A stretch of DNA of 64,000 bases from Thinopyrum elongatum (Eukaryota > Streptophyta > Magnoliopsida > Poales > Poaceae). The translations under genes were made by a program, and so were the position numbers. The stretch spans positions 323,561,114-323,625,113 of the forward strand of contig CM022302.1 in assembly GCA_011799875.1 (NCBI GenBank). The letters run 5' to 3'. This document shows positions 1 to 10,869 of the stretch, piece after piece (the first letter of the stretch is position 1; the number at the start of each line of letters is the position of its first letter). The notes below the pieces were generated by a model, which saw only the letters and a program-made list of their open reading frames with translations, was not told where the DNA came from and did not search any database.

Positions 1-1123
1 TGACTCATAAATGAGTTTTGTGGGGAGCGCTACTTCTGCCCCATAGACTAGGGAGAATGGTGTTTGGCCAGTGGCTCAATTTGGTGTCGTTCTGATTGAC
101 CACAGAACCACCGGCAACTCATCAATCCAGCGTCTTCCACACTTGTGTAGCTTGTGAAAAGTTCTTGTCTTGAGCCCGCGCAACACTTTAGCATTTGCCC
201 TCTTGTCCTGGTCGTTGCTCCTTGGAGGAGCAATTGATGCAAAATAGATTTTGCTACCAAGGTCGTCAAGGTACTGCATGAAGGTGCTACTGGTGAACTA
301 TGTGTCATTGTCAGTGATGACACTGCTGGGCACTCCAAACCGGCAAACTAGTCCTTTGAAGAACTTCATGGCTGACTGTGTTGTTACCTTCCTCACCGGC
401 TCTACTTCTGGCCACTTTGTGAACTTGTCAATTGCAATGTACAAGTATTCAAAGCCCCCGACTACACGAGGAAAATGGGCCAGTATGTCGAGCCCCCAGA
501 CCGAGAAGGGCCAGGAGAGAGGGATTGTTTGGAGAGCTTGGGCTGGCTGATGTGACTGCTTTGAATGAAAGTGGCATGCTTCACACTTGGTTACTAGCTC
601 AGTTGCATCCAGGAGGGCGGTGGGCTAAAAGAATCCTTCCTGGAAAGCCTTGCCGACAAGTGCTCTTTATCCTATGTGTGAGTGACATATCCCCCCATGT
701 ATCTCCGCCAACAGCTTCTGATGTGTGAGCCACATATCCCCCTGTGTATCTCCGCCAATAGCTTATGTCCTTATTCTCAATAATACACTTTAATTTCACC
801 CCATTTGGTCTCTTTCTGTACAGGTCACTGCCGACAAACTGATACATACTTGATTGACGGGCTACTCTTTCAACTTCTTCTTGATCTTCGGGAAGTTCTC
901 CTGTTTGAAGGAAATCAACAATCTGGTGCACCCATGTTGGAGCCTGCGGCTTGACAACAATGAATAAAGGCATATATTCAGCTTCGGAAGTGCTTGTCTC
1001 GATGGAAAGAACTTGGTTCTCTGCTAGAGCCTGCTGCTCACCGGCAAGCTTGTCGCTGTCTCCGGCAACATCCTTGTCGTCGGCTTTAGGGAGCTCAGTA
1101 GGAAAATACTTGCTGGAGATCAA
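1..1123 (-). pseudogene. Integrase region of Tat-M1, degraded and cut by the window edge
   Basis: The open stretch at 599-1123 holds the pre-integrase region, with the segment 'QSSMYQFVGSDLYRKRPNGV' just before the zinc-binding HHCC part. The stretch near 76-279 holds the last part of the integrase core, including 'DLGSKIYFASIAPPRSN' and 'ELPVVLWSIRTTPN', which closely match the Tat-P1 integrase at 10261-10450. Stops and frameshifts separate the pieces. The family inserts retrotransposon cDNA into the genome using a DDE catalytic triad; the glutamate motif region is altered here ('NDQDKRANAK' where Tat-P1 has 'NGRIERANAE'), so this copy should be inactive. The C-terminal end is missing. Confidence 0.8.
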
Positions 1124-1199
1124 CTTTCATCTCTTATTCTGCCCAGCTGATGGTATTACGATGGCTGAGTCAAATGGAGCACAAAAGTCCCTGTTTCCA

Positions 1200-1899
1200 C
1201 AGGTAGCTTGAGTGCGGCACGCTTTGACAAATCATCTGCAATAGTGTTCTCAGCACGTGGAATGTGCTGTGTTTTGCAATCCGTCAAAGTGCTCTTCCAA
1301 TTTCCTCACGTCATCAACATATGCTTCCATCAATGGACTTTGGTAGTCTTTCTTGACTTGCTTCACAACTAACTACAAGTCGCCTCGGATGATAAGCTTC
1401 TTGATTCCAAGGTCTGTCACGATCCGGAGACTGGCAAGCAATCCTTCGTACTCAATAGTGTTGTTTGTCGCCTTCTCCCTGGGAAATGCATCTGAATTAC
1501 ATACCTGAGGTGCTCTCCGGTGGGTGCGACAAGGAGCACCCCAGCACCGGCACCTTGCAGCGAGAAAGCTCCATCAAAATACATAATCCAGTCTTTAGTT
1601 GTTTCCTTGCCGGGGAGAGAGGTCTCTGGAATTTCTTTGTCTGTCGTTGGCGTCCATTCTGCAATGAACTCCACCGAGGCTCTACTCTAGATGGTTGAAG
1701 TGCTTTCAAATTTAAGATCAACGCTCAACAGTTCCAACACCCATTCAACAATCCTGCCTGTTGCATCTGGATTCCTCAAGATCCTTTGCATTAGAAAGCG
1801 AGTGACGATGGTGATTTGGTGTGCTTCGAAGTAATGGCGCAGCTTCCTTGAGGCCATAAGGAGACAAAAAAGCAACTTCTGCAGGCCAGAATATCTCAA
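1200..1899 (-). pseudogene. RNase H region of Tat-M1 (gypsy-type plus archaeal-type)
   Basis: At 1687-1899 is the end of the gypsy-type RNase H/connection part ('MASRKLRHYFEAHQITIVT', 'IVEWVLELLSVDLKFESTST'). At 1417-1674 the second, archaeal-type RNase H begins with 'WIMYFDGAFSLQGAGAGVLL', whose Asp is the first catalytic acid. A frameshift follows near 1490 and the rest is unreadable in one frame. A double RNase H is diagnostic of the plant Tat lineage. The same block in Tat-P1 lies at 8728-9350. Not functional. Confidence 0.75.
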
Positions 1900-2122
1900 T
1901 CAAGCTCCTTGGAGGAGGGAGCTGACGAAATAAACTGGGCGCTGCACCAACATCTTCTTCTGCACAGCTTGCCATTCTTATCCATCCGCTTGCACTTATC
2001 GAGACCAGGACTTGCGGGAGAAGATTCCGGTTTGTCACTTGTCGGGCTTCCATCTGCTACTTCTTCACTTTCAGCTTCTCTTGCTGCCAGCAATGCAGCA
2101 CTGACCACTTGGTTCATTGCCA

Positions 2123-3112
2123 CTAGGTATAACAGAACGACTCTTGTGGTCTTGGCGCAACTAGTGTTGGCGCAGAAGAAACGTACTTCTTCAATTCTTG
2201 CAATGATGTTTCCGCTTCCATAGTCCATTTCATTGGACCCGCCTTTTTCAATATTTTGAAAACCGGCAGGGCGCGCTTAGCGGACTTGGAGATTAACCTA
2301 GTAAGTGCACCAACGCAGCCGGCAAGACGGCGAACATCCTTGACGTGTTTCGATGCTTCAATCTGCTCAATTGCTTTGATCATCTCGGGATTGGCTTCAA
2401 TTCCACGTTGAGAAAGAAAGAAACCAAGAAGCTTGCCAGATGGACCAACAAATACACACTTCTCAAGATTGAGTTTCAGATTGATCTTGCACAGATTAGC
2501 AAATGTTTCTTCCAAATCTTGTATCATGGTTGAGTTATCTTTGGTTTTGACCACTATGTCATCCATATAAGCTTCCACATTCTTGTGCAGCTGAGACTCA
2601 AAACCAATCTAGACTGCCCTTGCAAATGTTGAACCAGCACTCTTCAATCCGAAAGGCATACGTATGAAATAGTATGTGCCACATGGAGTGATGAATGCGG
2701 TCTTCTCTTCATCTTCTTTTGACATGAATATCTGGTGATACCCGGAGTAGGCATCAAGGAATAATAACAGATCGCACCCAGCAGTGGAGTCAACAATCTA
2801 GTCGATGCGTGGCAAGGGAAATGGCTCATTTGGTCAAGCTTTATTGATATCTGTATAATCAATGCAAAGCCTCCACTTGTCGTTCACCTTGCGCACAACA
2901 ACTGGATTAGCCAACCACGTGGGATGGAGTACATCTCTGACCAAAACTGCTGCTTCCAGCTTTTTGATCTCTTCAGCAATGCATTGTTGCCACTCCAAGG
3001 CTTGCTTCTGCTCCTTCTGCTTGACGGGCCGCGCATGGGGGCAGACGACAAGGTGGTGCTCAATTATCTCCCTGGGAACACAGGGGTTGTTAGATGGTTG
3101 CCATGCAAACAC
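2123..3112 (-). pseudogene. Reverse transcriptase region of Tat-M1
   Basis: The upstream piece (2834-3112) contains 'HPTWLANPVVVRKVNDKWRL' and 'CIDYTDINKA', the standard start of the gypsy RT palm. The downstream piece (2123-2578) starts at 'YMDDIVVKTKDN', the catalytic YMDD box, and runs into 'KLLGFFLSQRGIEANPE' and the thumb. Between them the frame is recoverable but carries in-frame TAG stops. Catalytic Asp pairs are visible, yet the stops make it non-coding. RT copies element RNA into DNA inside cytoplasmic virus-like particles. Confidence 0.85.
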
Positions 3113-3439
3113 ATCGACATGCGCCCACAGGAAGGCAATGAGCGCGCTTTCCTATTTGTCATCAAAGGTGGAACTTATGGTGAAATTCCCCCTGGTCGTC
3201 CTCCTTGGTGGACACCTTCTTGGTTTCTAGTGGAGCAGTCTTGTTCTTCTTGTTCATACCGGCAGAGCTCCCTGGCACATCCTCGATGGGAGCACGACAC
3301 TTCAAAGAGGTGCGCTTACCGGAGTGAGTGGTCTTGCTAGACTTCTTCCTCTTCTTCCCCCAGGGAGCTTGGTCGGCAGGAGCAAGTGCCTTGGCGACAG
3401 ATGCTGCAACTGCTTCCCGATAGAGTTGATCAGCACAGA

Positions 3440-3901
3440 TCAATGCATCTTTTTATCAGAGTGAATGGTGATGACACTGATCGACTCAGGCATCTTCAGC
3501 ATGTTGTAGGCATAGTGGGATGCTGACATAAACTTTGCAAGTGATGGGTGTCCAAGGATTCCATTGTAAGGCAATGAAATTTTGACGATGCCAAAGACGA
3601 TTTTCTCTGTTCTATAATTGAGCTCACTGCCAAATGTCATCGGCAACGTGATTTTTTCCTTTGGCTGGCTTCTACATGGATTTATCCCTTGGAATGTGCC
3701 AGTCTTCTTCAAATCCTTTTTAGGGATCTGCAGCCTCTTGATCACATCAGGAGAGATCATGTTGAGACCAGCCCCACCATTAACTAGCATCTTTGTCACT
3801 TTTTTGTGTATTGTTGGTGAAACCAACAATGACAAACACCTGACCACAGTTGTGCAGTCAGGGTGGTCCTCAGCATCAAAGATGATAGGCATGTTGGACA
3901 T
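3440..3901 (-). pseudogene. Aspartic protease domain of Tat-M1, catalytic Asp replaced by Asn
   Basis: This open frame reads as a retropepsin-like protease: 'KVTKMLVNGGAGLNMISP' is the active-site loop, followed by 'GILGHPSLAKFMSASHYAYN', the flap/C-terminal region. Tat-lineage proteases normally have Asp-Gly-Gly here; this copy has Asn-Gly-Gly (codon AAT near 3778-3780), a G-to-A change that should abolish cleavage of Gag-Pol. The C-terminal part matches the Tat-P1 fragment at 7026-7214, where the first copy of this motif is cut away by the Tat-M1 insertion. Confidence 0.8.
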
Positions 3902-3957
3902 CTCAATGGCTTCTGAGCACCTACTACTGGTTCTGTAGCATTAACCTCACGTACCCA

Positions 3958-6050
3958 CTATATCAGTTGGCGGTGAGAAGAGTGCAGGGATGCATCGCCA
4001 TCAATGCACATCTCTTCTGTGGCTTTCTGAAACTCTGTCTCACTAGACTCGTCATCATCTTGTTCGTCGTCATCATCATCATCTTCCTTCATGTCTCTAG
4101 CAGGCTTCTCCTTTTGCTGCTTAGTCTTGTCGTGGCGACCTCCTCGGCCACCACGCTTCTTGCTGGAGCCATCTGCACCATTGGTCTTCCCTTTATTTCT
4201 CTTCTCATATTCGGCCGTCTGCTTCTCGGCAAGCTGCTCTACTTGGCGGCAGTCTTGAAGGTCGTGGCGCTTGGTGTGGTGGATCTTGCAGTACTGTTTG
4301 TCAGAGCCCCTAGTATGATCAGCGGCCGCCAAGGCTTGGCACGAGGCGCACCCGGCAACCTCCTTGCTGAAGCTCTCAGCCTTAACCTTCTTGGCAGTGC
4401 CACTGTTGCCGGATCCCTCCACGGCAAGAATAGCTTTGCCCTTGCACTTCCTGTTGCGCTTGCGGTTTTCCTTCTTCTTTGTGGTGGTGGCACCGTCTTC
4501 TTCTGAATCAGATTCTGCGGCAACCTCCTCCCCAGGAAGATTACTTCCTTCTTCAGCCCGTGCACACTTGTCAGCTAAAGCATAAAGCTCGCCAACATCC
4601 CTCACCTTGGTCATGGCCATCTTTTCCCGCATCTTGCGGTACCTCACATTCTGATGAAAAGCGGCAATGATTGCTGCTGGATGGATATCAGGAATGTTAC
4701 GTTGTACACGACTGAACCTCTGAATGTACTTGCGGAGTGACTCATCCTCCTTCTGCAGGATCTATTATAGATCAAGTTCCTGTCCTAGAACTTTATGACC
4801 CCTATGAAGGCACCAAAAAATTTGTGGCACAAATCTGCCCAGAAGGAAACAAAATCCTCTGGCAAATTCATCATCCACAATCTGATGTTGGGTTTTAGCA
4901 CCAACGGGAAGTAGTTGGCAAAAATCTTGTCGTCCCGAGCTCCAGCAACTTGCAGCGTGATGTTGTAAATGCTCAGGAACTTTGAAGGGTGTATCTTGCC
5001 GTCGTACTTCTGCACCTTCGGCTTGAAGTTTCGGGAACAATGCCACTGGACTTGTCGCAGCTCACGGGTAAACACGGGACAACCCACCTCATAAGGTAGG
5101 CCGCCGTTGTTCCCTGACGCAGGCTCATCAACAGCAGGCCATGCACGCCTGTCAGATATAAGGGCGTGCTTCCCGTCGCCATTCGATGGTTGTACGGGCA
5201 TCTTCTCCGCGCCGCTCTTGAAGAACTTGGGGCTGGTCGTGGTGAGCTCGTGAATCGGACAACACCATGTACACGTTATCATGGGCGTCGAACTGCTAGA
5301 TTTGATGCTGAGGTTGTTGCTCTCGTGGAGGGGACTGCACTTTGGGTGCTCTGCCTTTAGTCCTTTCTCCAGCAGCACACGTCAAAACGACAGGCTGCTG
5401 TTGCGAGCGCCCTACTCATTGCAGCTTGTCAATGTTGGCGAAGCCAACAAGACTATGAATGGTGGCTCTTCAATCCTCCATCTTGTCCACTACGGGAGGA
5501 AACTCCAAGAGTAGGCCAGTGCTTCTTCAGGCGTGGAGGGCATGGAGAGGTGTGAGGAACGAGAGGTTTGCTTGCTTCCACCTGACTTGGACGTAGCTCC
5601 ACCTCGAATCTGCGACTGGTGCCCATTTTTGCAAGCATGCTAGCGTGCGTGTTCGCCCTAAGGATCATGAGGGTCATCCACAGGGGTCTGGCCATGAGGA
5701 CACTAGGATGAGCCGACGTCGTGGCGCTGCTTGTTGCCCGTGGTCTGAGATGGCCGCGACGTGTGTGCCGGCGTGGGCATCTTGGAGTGCGCCATGTTAT
5801 CCCTCGAATTCGCCGTGCCGCCCGCGGGTAGCGCGGTTTCATCCTTGGAGACGACAGCTGGTGGGTTAGTGCAAACGATGCCGCTCGCCTGACTATGATC
5901 GTCAGAGCGTCGTATAACCTGATCTTGGCCTCCGCCCCCTCCACCTCCGACATTCGCTCCGCCACCTGCACCGTCGTCTGTCTGTGAGGGCACTGGTGGC
6001 TTGGCCGTCGAGGGAGCAGTCGCCATGGTGCCCTTCTTCTTGGGCGCCAT
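3958..6050 (-). pseudogene. gag of Tat-M1, frameshifted
   Basis: The start is the ATG at 6050 ('MAPKKKGTMATAPSTAK'), 85 bp after the LTR, the same spacing as in Tat-P2. A Gly-rich N-terminus (5703-6050) is followed by the capsid-like core at 4785-5378 ('GLPYEVGCPVFTRELRQVQW', 'FANYFPLVLKP'). The C-terminal part (3958-4647) is Lys-rich, then acidic, with a zinc-knuckle-like 'YCKIHHTKRHDLQDC'. The three parts lie in different frames, so the protein is not made. Gag forms the particle in which reverse transcription occurs. The opposite strand of 3967-4506 looks like a hydrophobic ORF, but only as a shadow. Confidence 0.8.
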
Positions 6051-6134
6051 GGTGATGAAACTGGTGATGAAGCTGGCGCGCTAACTACTGATCCTAGTTC
6101 ATACAAGCGACCCCCCTGTCTAGCGCGTCAAAGA
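6051..6134 (-). other. Tat-M1 leader with primer binding site
   Basis: On the minus strand the LTR end is followed by 'TCTTTGACGCGCTAGACAGG', a decayed form of the Tat primer site seen intact in Tat-P2 at 46028-46050 ('TCTTTGGCGTGCCAGGTAGG'). This is where a host tRNA would prime minus-strand DNA synthesis. Which tRNA is used I cannot say from here. Confidence 0.65.
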
Positions 6135-7013
6135 TGTCGTGCATACGACCATCTATGGGATCATGACGATCCCTTTGCGGTTCGACTGGAGGTATCAACA
6201 GGCACAAAGAGTAGGGTCAACAAAAGACTCACGGTGTTTACCCAGATTCGGGCCGCTGTGAAGCGTAAAACCCTACTCCTGCTTTGTGTATTAATTGTGT
6301 ATATGAATCGAGCTACAAGGAGCGCACGTCCGGCAAGGTGCTCGGGAGATGCAGCTATGCGCGTAGAATTGACAGGGCTTCCCCCCTTTGTTAAGGTAGC
6401 CATGGGCCTCCTTTTATAGACTATAAGGGGTCACCACAGTGGCAAAATGGTAAATATACACTATAAATAGTGGCTATAGTGCCAAATACCTAACTCTGAC
6501 GGGTTAGGACAAATGCTTTTAATGCACCATGAGGTGTCTTGTGGATGGCGCTCTCCAGCAAGGATAGTCTCTCCTTCTGTGTCGTTCGTTCATCTACCTT
6601 CTATTCCTTTGACACATCATTTGGACGGGTTTCATTAAAGATGTATCTTCAGAGGATAGTTGCCACGTGACCAGACAAGTTTCACCTAACTACCTGCCCG
6701 CTCCACACCTAATCGACAGGTGACAACCCGATCGATGAGGAGGAGCGGTTGCAAGGTAGTGGGAGGTTTGCCAGACTTCGAGCTTGCCAGGCTTGGATCT
6801 TGGTGGTTTTCCCCGGCAAGGATCTTGTTGGGCTCTCGAGACATATCTTAAATATTTCTGATCTCTATCTTCTGAGATCTTCTTTGCTTCTTCATTAATG
6901 TGGACTTAAATTTGTCTTTGATTATCCTCCGTCAAGCCATTACCATCGGGAAGGCTGCTACTTCCTATGCATAAGTCTGGGGTATTAAGGACCCCATTCT
7001 TAATACATCGACA
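6135..7013 (-). repeat. 5' LTR of Tat-M1 (879 bp)
   Basis: On the minus strand it runs from TGTCGATGTATTAAG (7013) to ...GCACGACA (6135). Length and layout match the Tat-P1 LTR at 28917-29793 (877 bp), including start 'TGTCGRTGTA', a CCGGCAAG-rich middle and the box around TATAAAAGGAGGCCC. The leader and primer site follow on its 3' side, so it is the 5' LTR. It has diverged clearly from the Tat-P1 LTR, so these are related subfamilies, not copies of one insertion. Confidence 0.85.
6411..6420 (-). promoter_or_regulatory. TATA box of the Tat-M1 LTR
   Basis: Minus-strand TCTATAAAAG, followed by GAGGCCCATGG. The same arrangement (a CACTGTGGT-like box, then TATAAAAGGAGGCCC) occurs in the other Tat-type LTRs at 29511, 40772-40782 and 45741-45750, so it is a conserved core promoter. 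Confidence 0.6.
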
Positions 7014-7025
7014 GTCAAGATACCA

Positions 7026-7214
7026 TTGCTCTACAATGGGTTTCTTGGTCGTCCGGCGCTGGCAAAGTTTATGGCGGCGGCCCATTACGCCTATAATACT
7101 TTGAAGATGCCGGGCCCGATGAGCATCCTCACCATCCATTCCGACAAGAAGGACCCAGTCATTTGCACCGACAAGCTCTACCGGGAGGCAATGGCAGCAT
7201 CTACTGTCAAGTAA
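7026..7214 (+). pseudogene. Protease C-terminal fragment of Tat-P1
   Basis: It begins 'MLYNGFLGRPALAKFMAAAH' and continues 'YAYNTLKMPGPMSILTIHSD', matching the C-terminal part of the Tat-M1 protease. The active-site half is absent because Tat-M1 is inserted just upstream at 7013/7014. The fragment ends at a TAA at 7212; the linker to RT follows at 7215-7440 in a broken frame. Confidence 0.8.
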
Positions 7215-7440
7215 CCTGCTCCTGCCGGCAAAGCTCCCGGGGGAGGAAAGAAGAAGACTGGCAAGACCTCTGACAAGGACTTCAGGAAGCGCACCTCTTC
7301 GGAGTGTAGCGCACCCGTTGAGGACATCCAGAGAGCTCTACCGGCAAGAGCAAGAAGTCCAAGGCCTCACCACATGCTATGAAGCAAGTTTCTCCAAGGA
7401 GGATGGCACTGGCGGTACTATTACCATCAGCGCTACCCTT

Positions 7441-8619
7441 GACGGCAAATAGGAAAGTCCGCTCATTGCCATCCTGCGAGAGAATATCGATGTGTTTGCA
7501 TGGCAACCATCTGATATCACCGGCGTTCCTACGGAGGTGATTGAGCACCACCTTGCTGTCTGCCCTGATGCGAAATCCGTCAAGTAGAAAGCCAAGAAAC
7601 AGGCCTTGGAGCGGCAAGAGTTCATCGCCAGAGAAATCCAAAAACTTGATGAAACAAGCTTGGTCAGAGGAGTGCTACACCCAACTTGGCTAGAAAACCC
7701 AGTGGTTGTTTGCAAGGCGAATGGGAAGTAGATGCTTTGTATTGGCTTCAGTGACATAAACAAAGCATGCCCGAAGGACCCCTTCCCTTTGTTGCAGATT
7801 GATCAGATCATGGACTCCACCGCCGACTGTGACCTACTCTCCTTTATTGATACCTACTCTGATTATCATCACATTTTCATGGCCAAGCAGGATGAGGAGA
7901 AGACAATATTCATTACTCCATGTGGTATGTACTACTATGTACACATGACTTTCAGATTAAAGAGTGCCAGAGCAACATTTGCAAGGGCTCTGCAAATTGG
8001 TTTTAGCTCTCCGCTTCACAAAAATGTGGAAGCCTACATGGATGATATAGTGGTCAAAACTAGGCACAATGATTCCCTGATCCAAGATCGAGAAGAGACA
8101 TTTGCAAATTTGCACAAGATCAACTTGAAGCTCAACCCTGAGAATTGTGTGTTTGGCGTCCCGTCCGGCTAACTTCTCGGGTTCTTTGTACCTCAACATG
8201 GAGTTGAAGCCAACCCCGACAAGATCAAAGCAATTGAGCAGTTGGAGGTACCAAAGCACGTCAAGGATGTGAGGCGTCTTGTTGGTTGTGTTGCAGCTCT
8301 AAGCAGGTTCATCTCCAAGTTAGCTGAGTGCACCTTGCTGTTTTTCAAAATCTTGAAAAAGGCAGGTCCGATGCAATGGACCCCTTAGGCAGGTGTTGCG
8401 CTCCAAGACTTGAAGGAGTACCTCTCCTCTCCGCCAGTACTAGTTGCACCAATCCCACAAGAGTTGTTGCTGTTGTACTTAGCGGCAACCAATCAAGTGG
8501 TCAGTGCTACACTAGTGGATGAGAGGCGAGCAGAAGACAAAGAGATAGCAAACACAGAGCCTCAAGCCGACAAGCCAGAATCATTTCCGGCAAGGTCAGA
8601 TGCCGAGAACCCAAGTTGA
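7441..8619 (+). pseudogene. Reverse transcriptase region of Tat-P1
   Basis: The RT start lies at about 7490-7730 ('VFAWQPSDI', 'VLHPTWLENPVVV'), followed by a TAG. The open part 7732-8172 holds 'FSDINKACPKDPFPL', the palm Asp in 'FIDTYSDYHHIFM' and the YMDD box at about 8035 ('EAYMDDIVVKTRHND'). A TAG at 8170-8172 interrupts 'GVPSG...LLGFF', and the thumb continues to 8619. The conserved 'FGLKSAGATF' helix is changed to 'FRLKSARATF'. Several stops are one transition away from Gln or Trp codons. Not functional. Confidence 0.85.
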
Positions 8620-8727
8620 GTGCAAGCAAATGGGACAGAGCTGCAAGTTGTGAAAAAGAAGATGGTGCAGCGCCCAGTCTACTTTGTCAGGTCCCTTCTT
8701 TAGGGGGCTAGATCAAGGTACACTTGT

Positions 8728-9360
8728 GTGCAGAAGTTGCTCTTTTACCTCCTCATGGCCTCAAGGAAGCTGCGCCATTACTTCCAAGAACATCACATCA
8801 CCGTCGTCACTCACTTTCCACTGCAATGCATCTTGAGAAATCCAGAAGCTACTAGCAGGATAGTGGAGTGGACGTTGGAGCTGCCAACCTTTGATTTGAA
8901 GTTTGAAAGTACATCAACAATCCAAAGCAGAGCCTTCATAGAGTTCATTTCAGAATGGAAACCAACTCCAGACGAAGAAGTACCAGAGACCTTGCTTCCC
9001 GGCAAGGAAGCGCCCCAAGACTGGATCATGTACTTTGATGGTGCTTTGTCGCTCTAGGGCGGCGCTGCTGGAGTGCTGCTTGTCGCACGCACTGGAGAGC
9101 ATCTCAAGTACGTGGTTCAGATGAAGGGTTGCTTGCTGGACTCCGCATCGCAATCGACATTGGTATCAGAAAGTTGATCATCATAGGCGACTCGCAGTTA
9201 GTGGTGAAGCAAGTGAACAAGGATTACCAGAGCCCATTGATGGAGGCATATGTGGATGAAGTGACGAAGTTGGAAGCACACTTTGACGGTCTGTAGGCAG
9301 AGCATGTTCCTCATGCCTAGAACAACATTGCCAACTGCCTGTCGAAGCTTGCCCCAAGAA
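8728..9360 (+). pseudogene. Double RNase H of Tat-P1
   Basis: The first part (8728-8990) is the end of the gypsy-type RNase H ('LMASRKLRHYFQEHHITVVT', 'IVEWTLELPTFDLKFESTST'). The second, archaeal-type RNase H starts at 'DWIMYFDGALSL' near 9020, is cut by a TAG at 9055-9057, and continues decayed to about 9350 ('GDSQLVVKQVNKDYQSP', third catalytic Asp). In Tat elements this second domain is thought to supply active RNase H. Here stops and a shift inactivate it. Confidence 0.8.
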
Positions 9361-9367
9361 ATTACCC

Positions 9368-10869
9368 ATGGAACCAGGTACATTTGTGCTCCTTCTGAAT
9401 CAACCTTCAGTTGCACCATCGATGAGGCTAGACAAAAGGAGAAAGTTAAATTCTGGTGAGCACTTTCTGGCAGAGCTTCCTATAGCCACCGAGAAGAAGC
9501 TTGCTAGAAACAACCCGATGCTTGCCGGTGAGCAGCAGGCTCCGGCAAGGCCCCAGGACCTTGCCGTTGAGACAAGCGCTCCCACAGCAGAAGAGATGCC
9601 TTTAGTCCTTGTCATCGAGCCACAAGCTCTGGCATGGGCACAACAGATAGTCCATTACCTACAGACAGGTCAACTTCCCGATGAACTAGAAGAAGCCGAG
9701 AAAGTAGCCCGACAATCAAGTATGTATCAGTTTGTTGATAGCATTCTATACAGAAAGAGGCCAAATGGGGTGAAATCGAAGTGCATCTACCGAGAAGATG
9801 GACAAAAGCTGGTGGCACAGATACATGAAGGGGTGTGTGGCTCCCATATCAGGTCCTGCGCGCTTGTCGGCAAGGTTTTCCATCAAGGTTTCTATTAGCC
9901 GATAGCCCTTCAAGATGTAGTGGAGGTGGTAACAATGTGCGAAGCGTGCCAGTTCCATGCCAAGAACATTCATCAGCCAACTGAAGCTCTGCAGACAATC
10001 CCTCTCTCCTGGACCTTCTCGGTCTGGGGGCTCGACATCCTTGGCCCCTTCCCCCATGCCATCAGGGCTTTGAGTACTTGTACGTAGCAATTAACAAGTT
10101 CACAAAGTGGCCTAAGGTAGAGCCAGTTAGAAAGGTGACAGCAGAGTCAGCCACCAACTTCTTCAAGGGACTAGTTTGCCATTTTGGTGTGCTCAGCTAG
10201 GTGATCACCGACAACAGCACACAGTTCACGAGCCACGCCTTCATGCAATGCTGTCATGACCTTGGTAGCAAAATTTATTTTGCATCAGTTGCTCACCCGA
10301 GAAGCAACGGCCGGATCGAGAGGGCAAATGCAGAAGTGTTGCAAGGACTCAAGATAAGGACATTTCATAGGCTGCACAACTATGGAAGAGGCTGGATCAA
10401 CGAGCTGCCCACGGTTCTTTGGTCACATAGAACAACACCAAATCGAGCCACAAGCAGAAAACCCGTCTCCCTGGTTTATGGTGCAGAAGGGGTGCTCCCC
10501 ATGGAACTCACATACGGGTCACCTCGAGTGCAAGCTTTTGACAAAGCTACGCAAGAGCAAATGCGGCATGATGATGTCGTGCTCCTCGAGGAAGATCATC
10601 TCCAGGCTGCTTTGCATGCTCCATGCTACCAACAGGCTTTGCGCTGCTACCATAGCCACAAAGTGCACGCCCAGAGTTTTGAGGAAGGTGACCTTGCCCT
10701 TCGTCGGATTCAATCCATGAAGGGATCAAACAAGTAGACACCAAAATGGGAAGGCCCTTATCAAGTAGTACAAGTCACCAGACCTGGTGCAATCCGTCTG
10801 GAGACCGAAGATTGCACTCCGGTGCATAACTCATGGAATATTGAGCATCTTCACAAGTTCTACCCGTGA
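9368..10869 (+). pseudogene. Integrase of Tat-P1
   Basis: The pre-integrase part is open at 9368-9898 ('QSSMYQFVDSILYRKRPNGV', 'HEGVCGSHI' starting the HHCC zinc site). The first core Asp lies near 10030 ('VWGLDILGPFP'). The second Asp and the Glu are both present at 10201-10330 ('ITDNSTQFTSHAF', 'RSNGRIERANAE'). The C-terminal part ends 'TPKWEGPYQVV...IEHLHKFYP' with a TGA at 10867-10869. A TAG at 9896-9898, shifts near 10070 and a TAG at 10198 break it. The last 18 codons are repeated in the tandem duplication that starts at 10810. Confidence 0.85.

Larger units (their letters stand above)
1..7013 (-). mobile_element. Tat-M1: minus-strand Tat-lineage Ty3/gypsy retrotransposon, 5' part
   Basis: Read on the minus strand, this is a 5' LTR (6135-7013), a leader, gag, protease, reverse transcriptase, RNase H and integrase, in the order of Ty3/gypsy elements. 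A second RNase H after the first, and a Gly/Ala-rich gag N-terminus, place it in the Tat lineage. The integrase end, any antisense ORF and the 3' LTR lie left of position 1. The coding frame is broken by many stops and shifts, so the copy is dead. It joins at 7013/7014 directly to protease sequence of Tat-P1 on the other strand, best explained by insertion of Tat-M1 into Tat-P1. The expected 5-bp target duplication would be GTCAA (7014-7018); its partner is outside the window. Confidence 0.85.

Noticed and set aside
3967..4506. Plus-strand 179-codon hydrophobic ORF, looks like a membrane protein
   Set aside because: It is the complement of the Lys/Glu/Asp-rich gag C-terminus of Tat-M1; the Leu/Val richness comes from reversed Lys/Glu codons.
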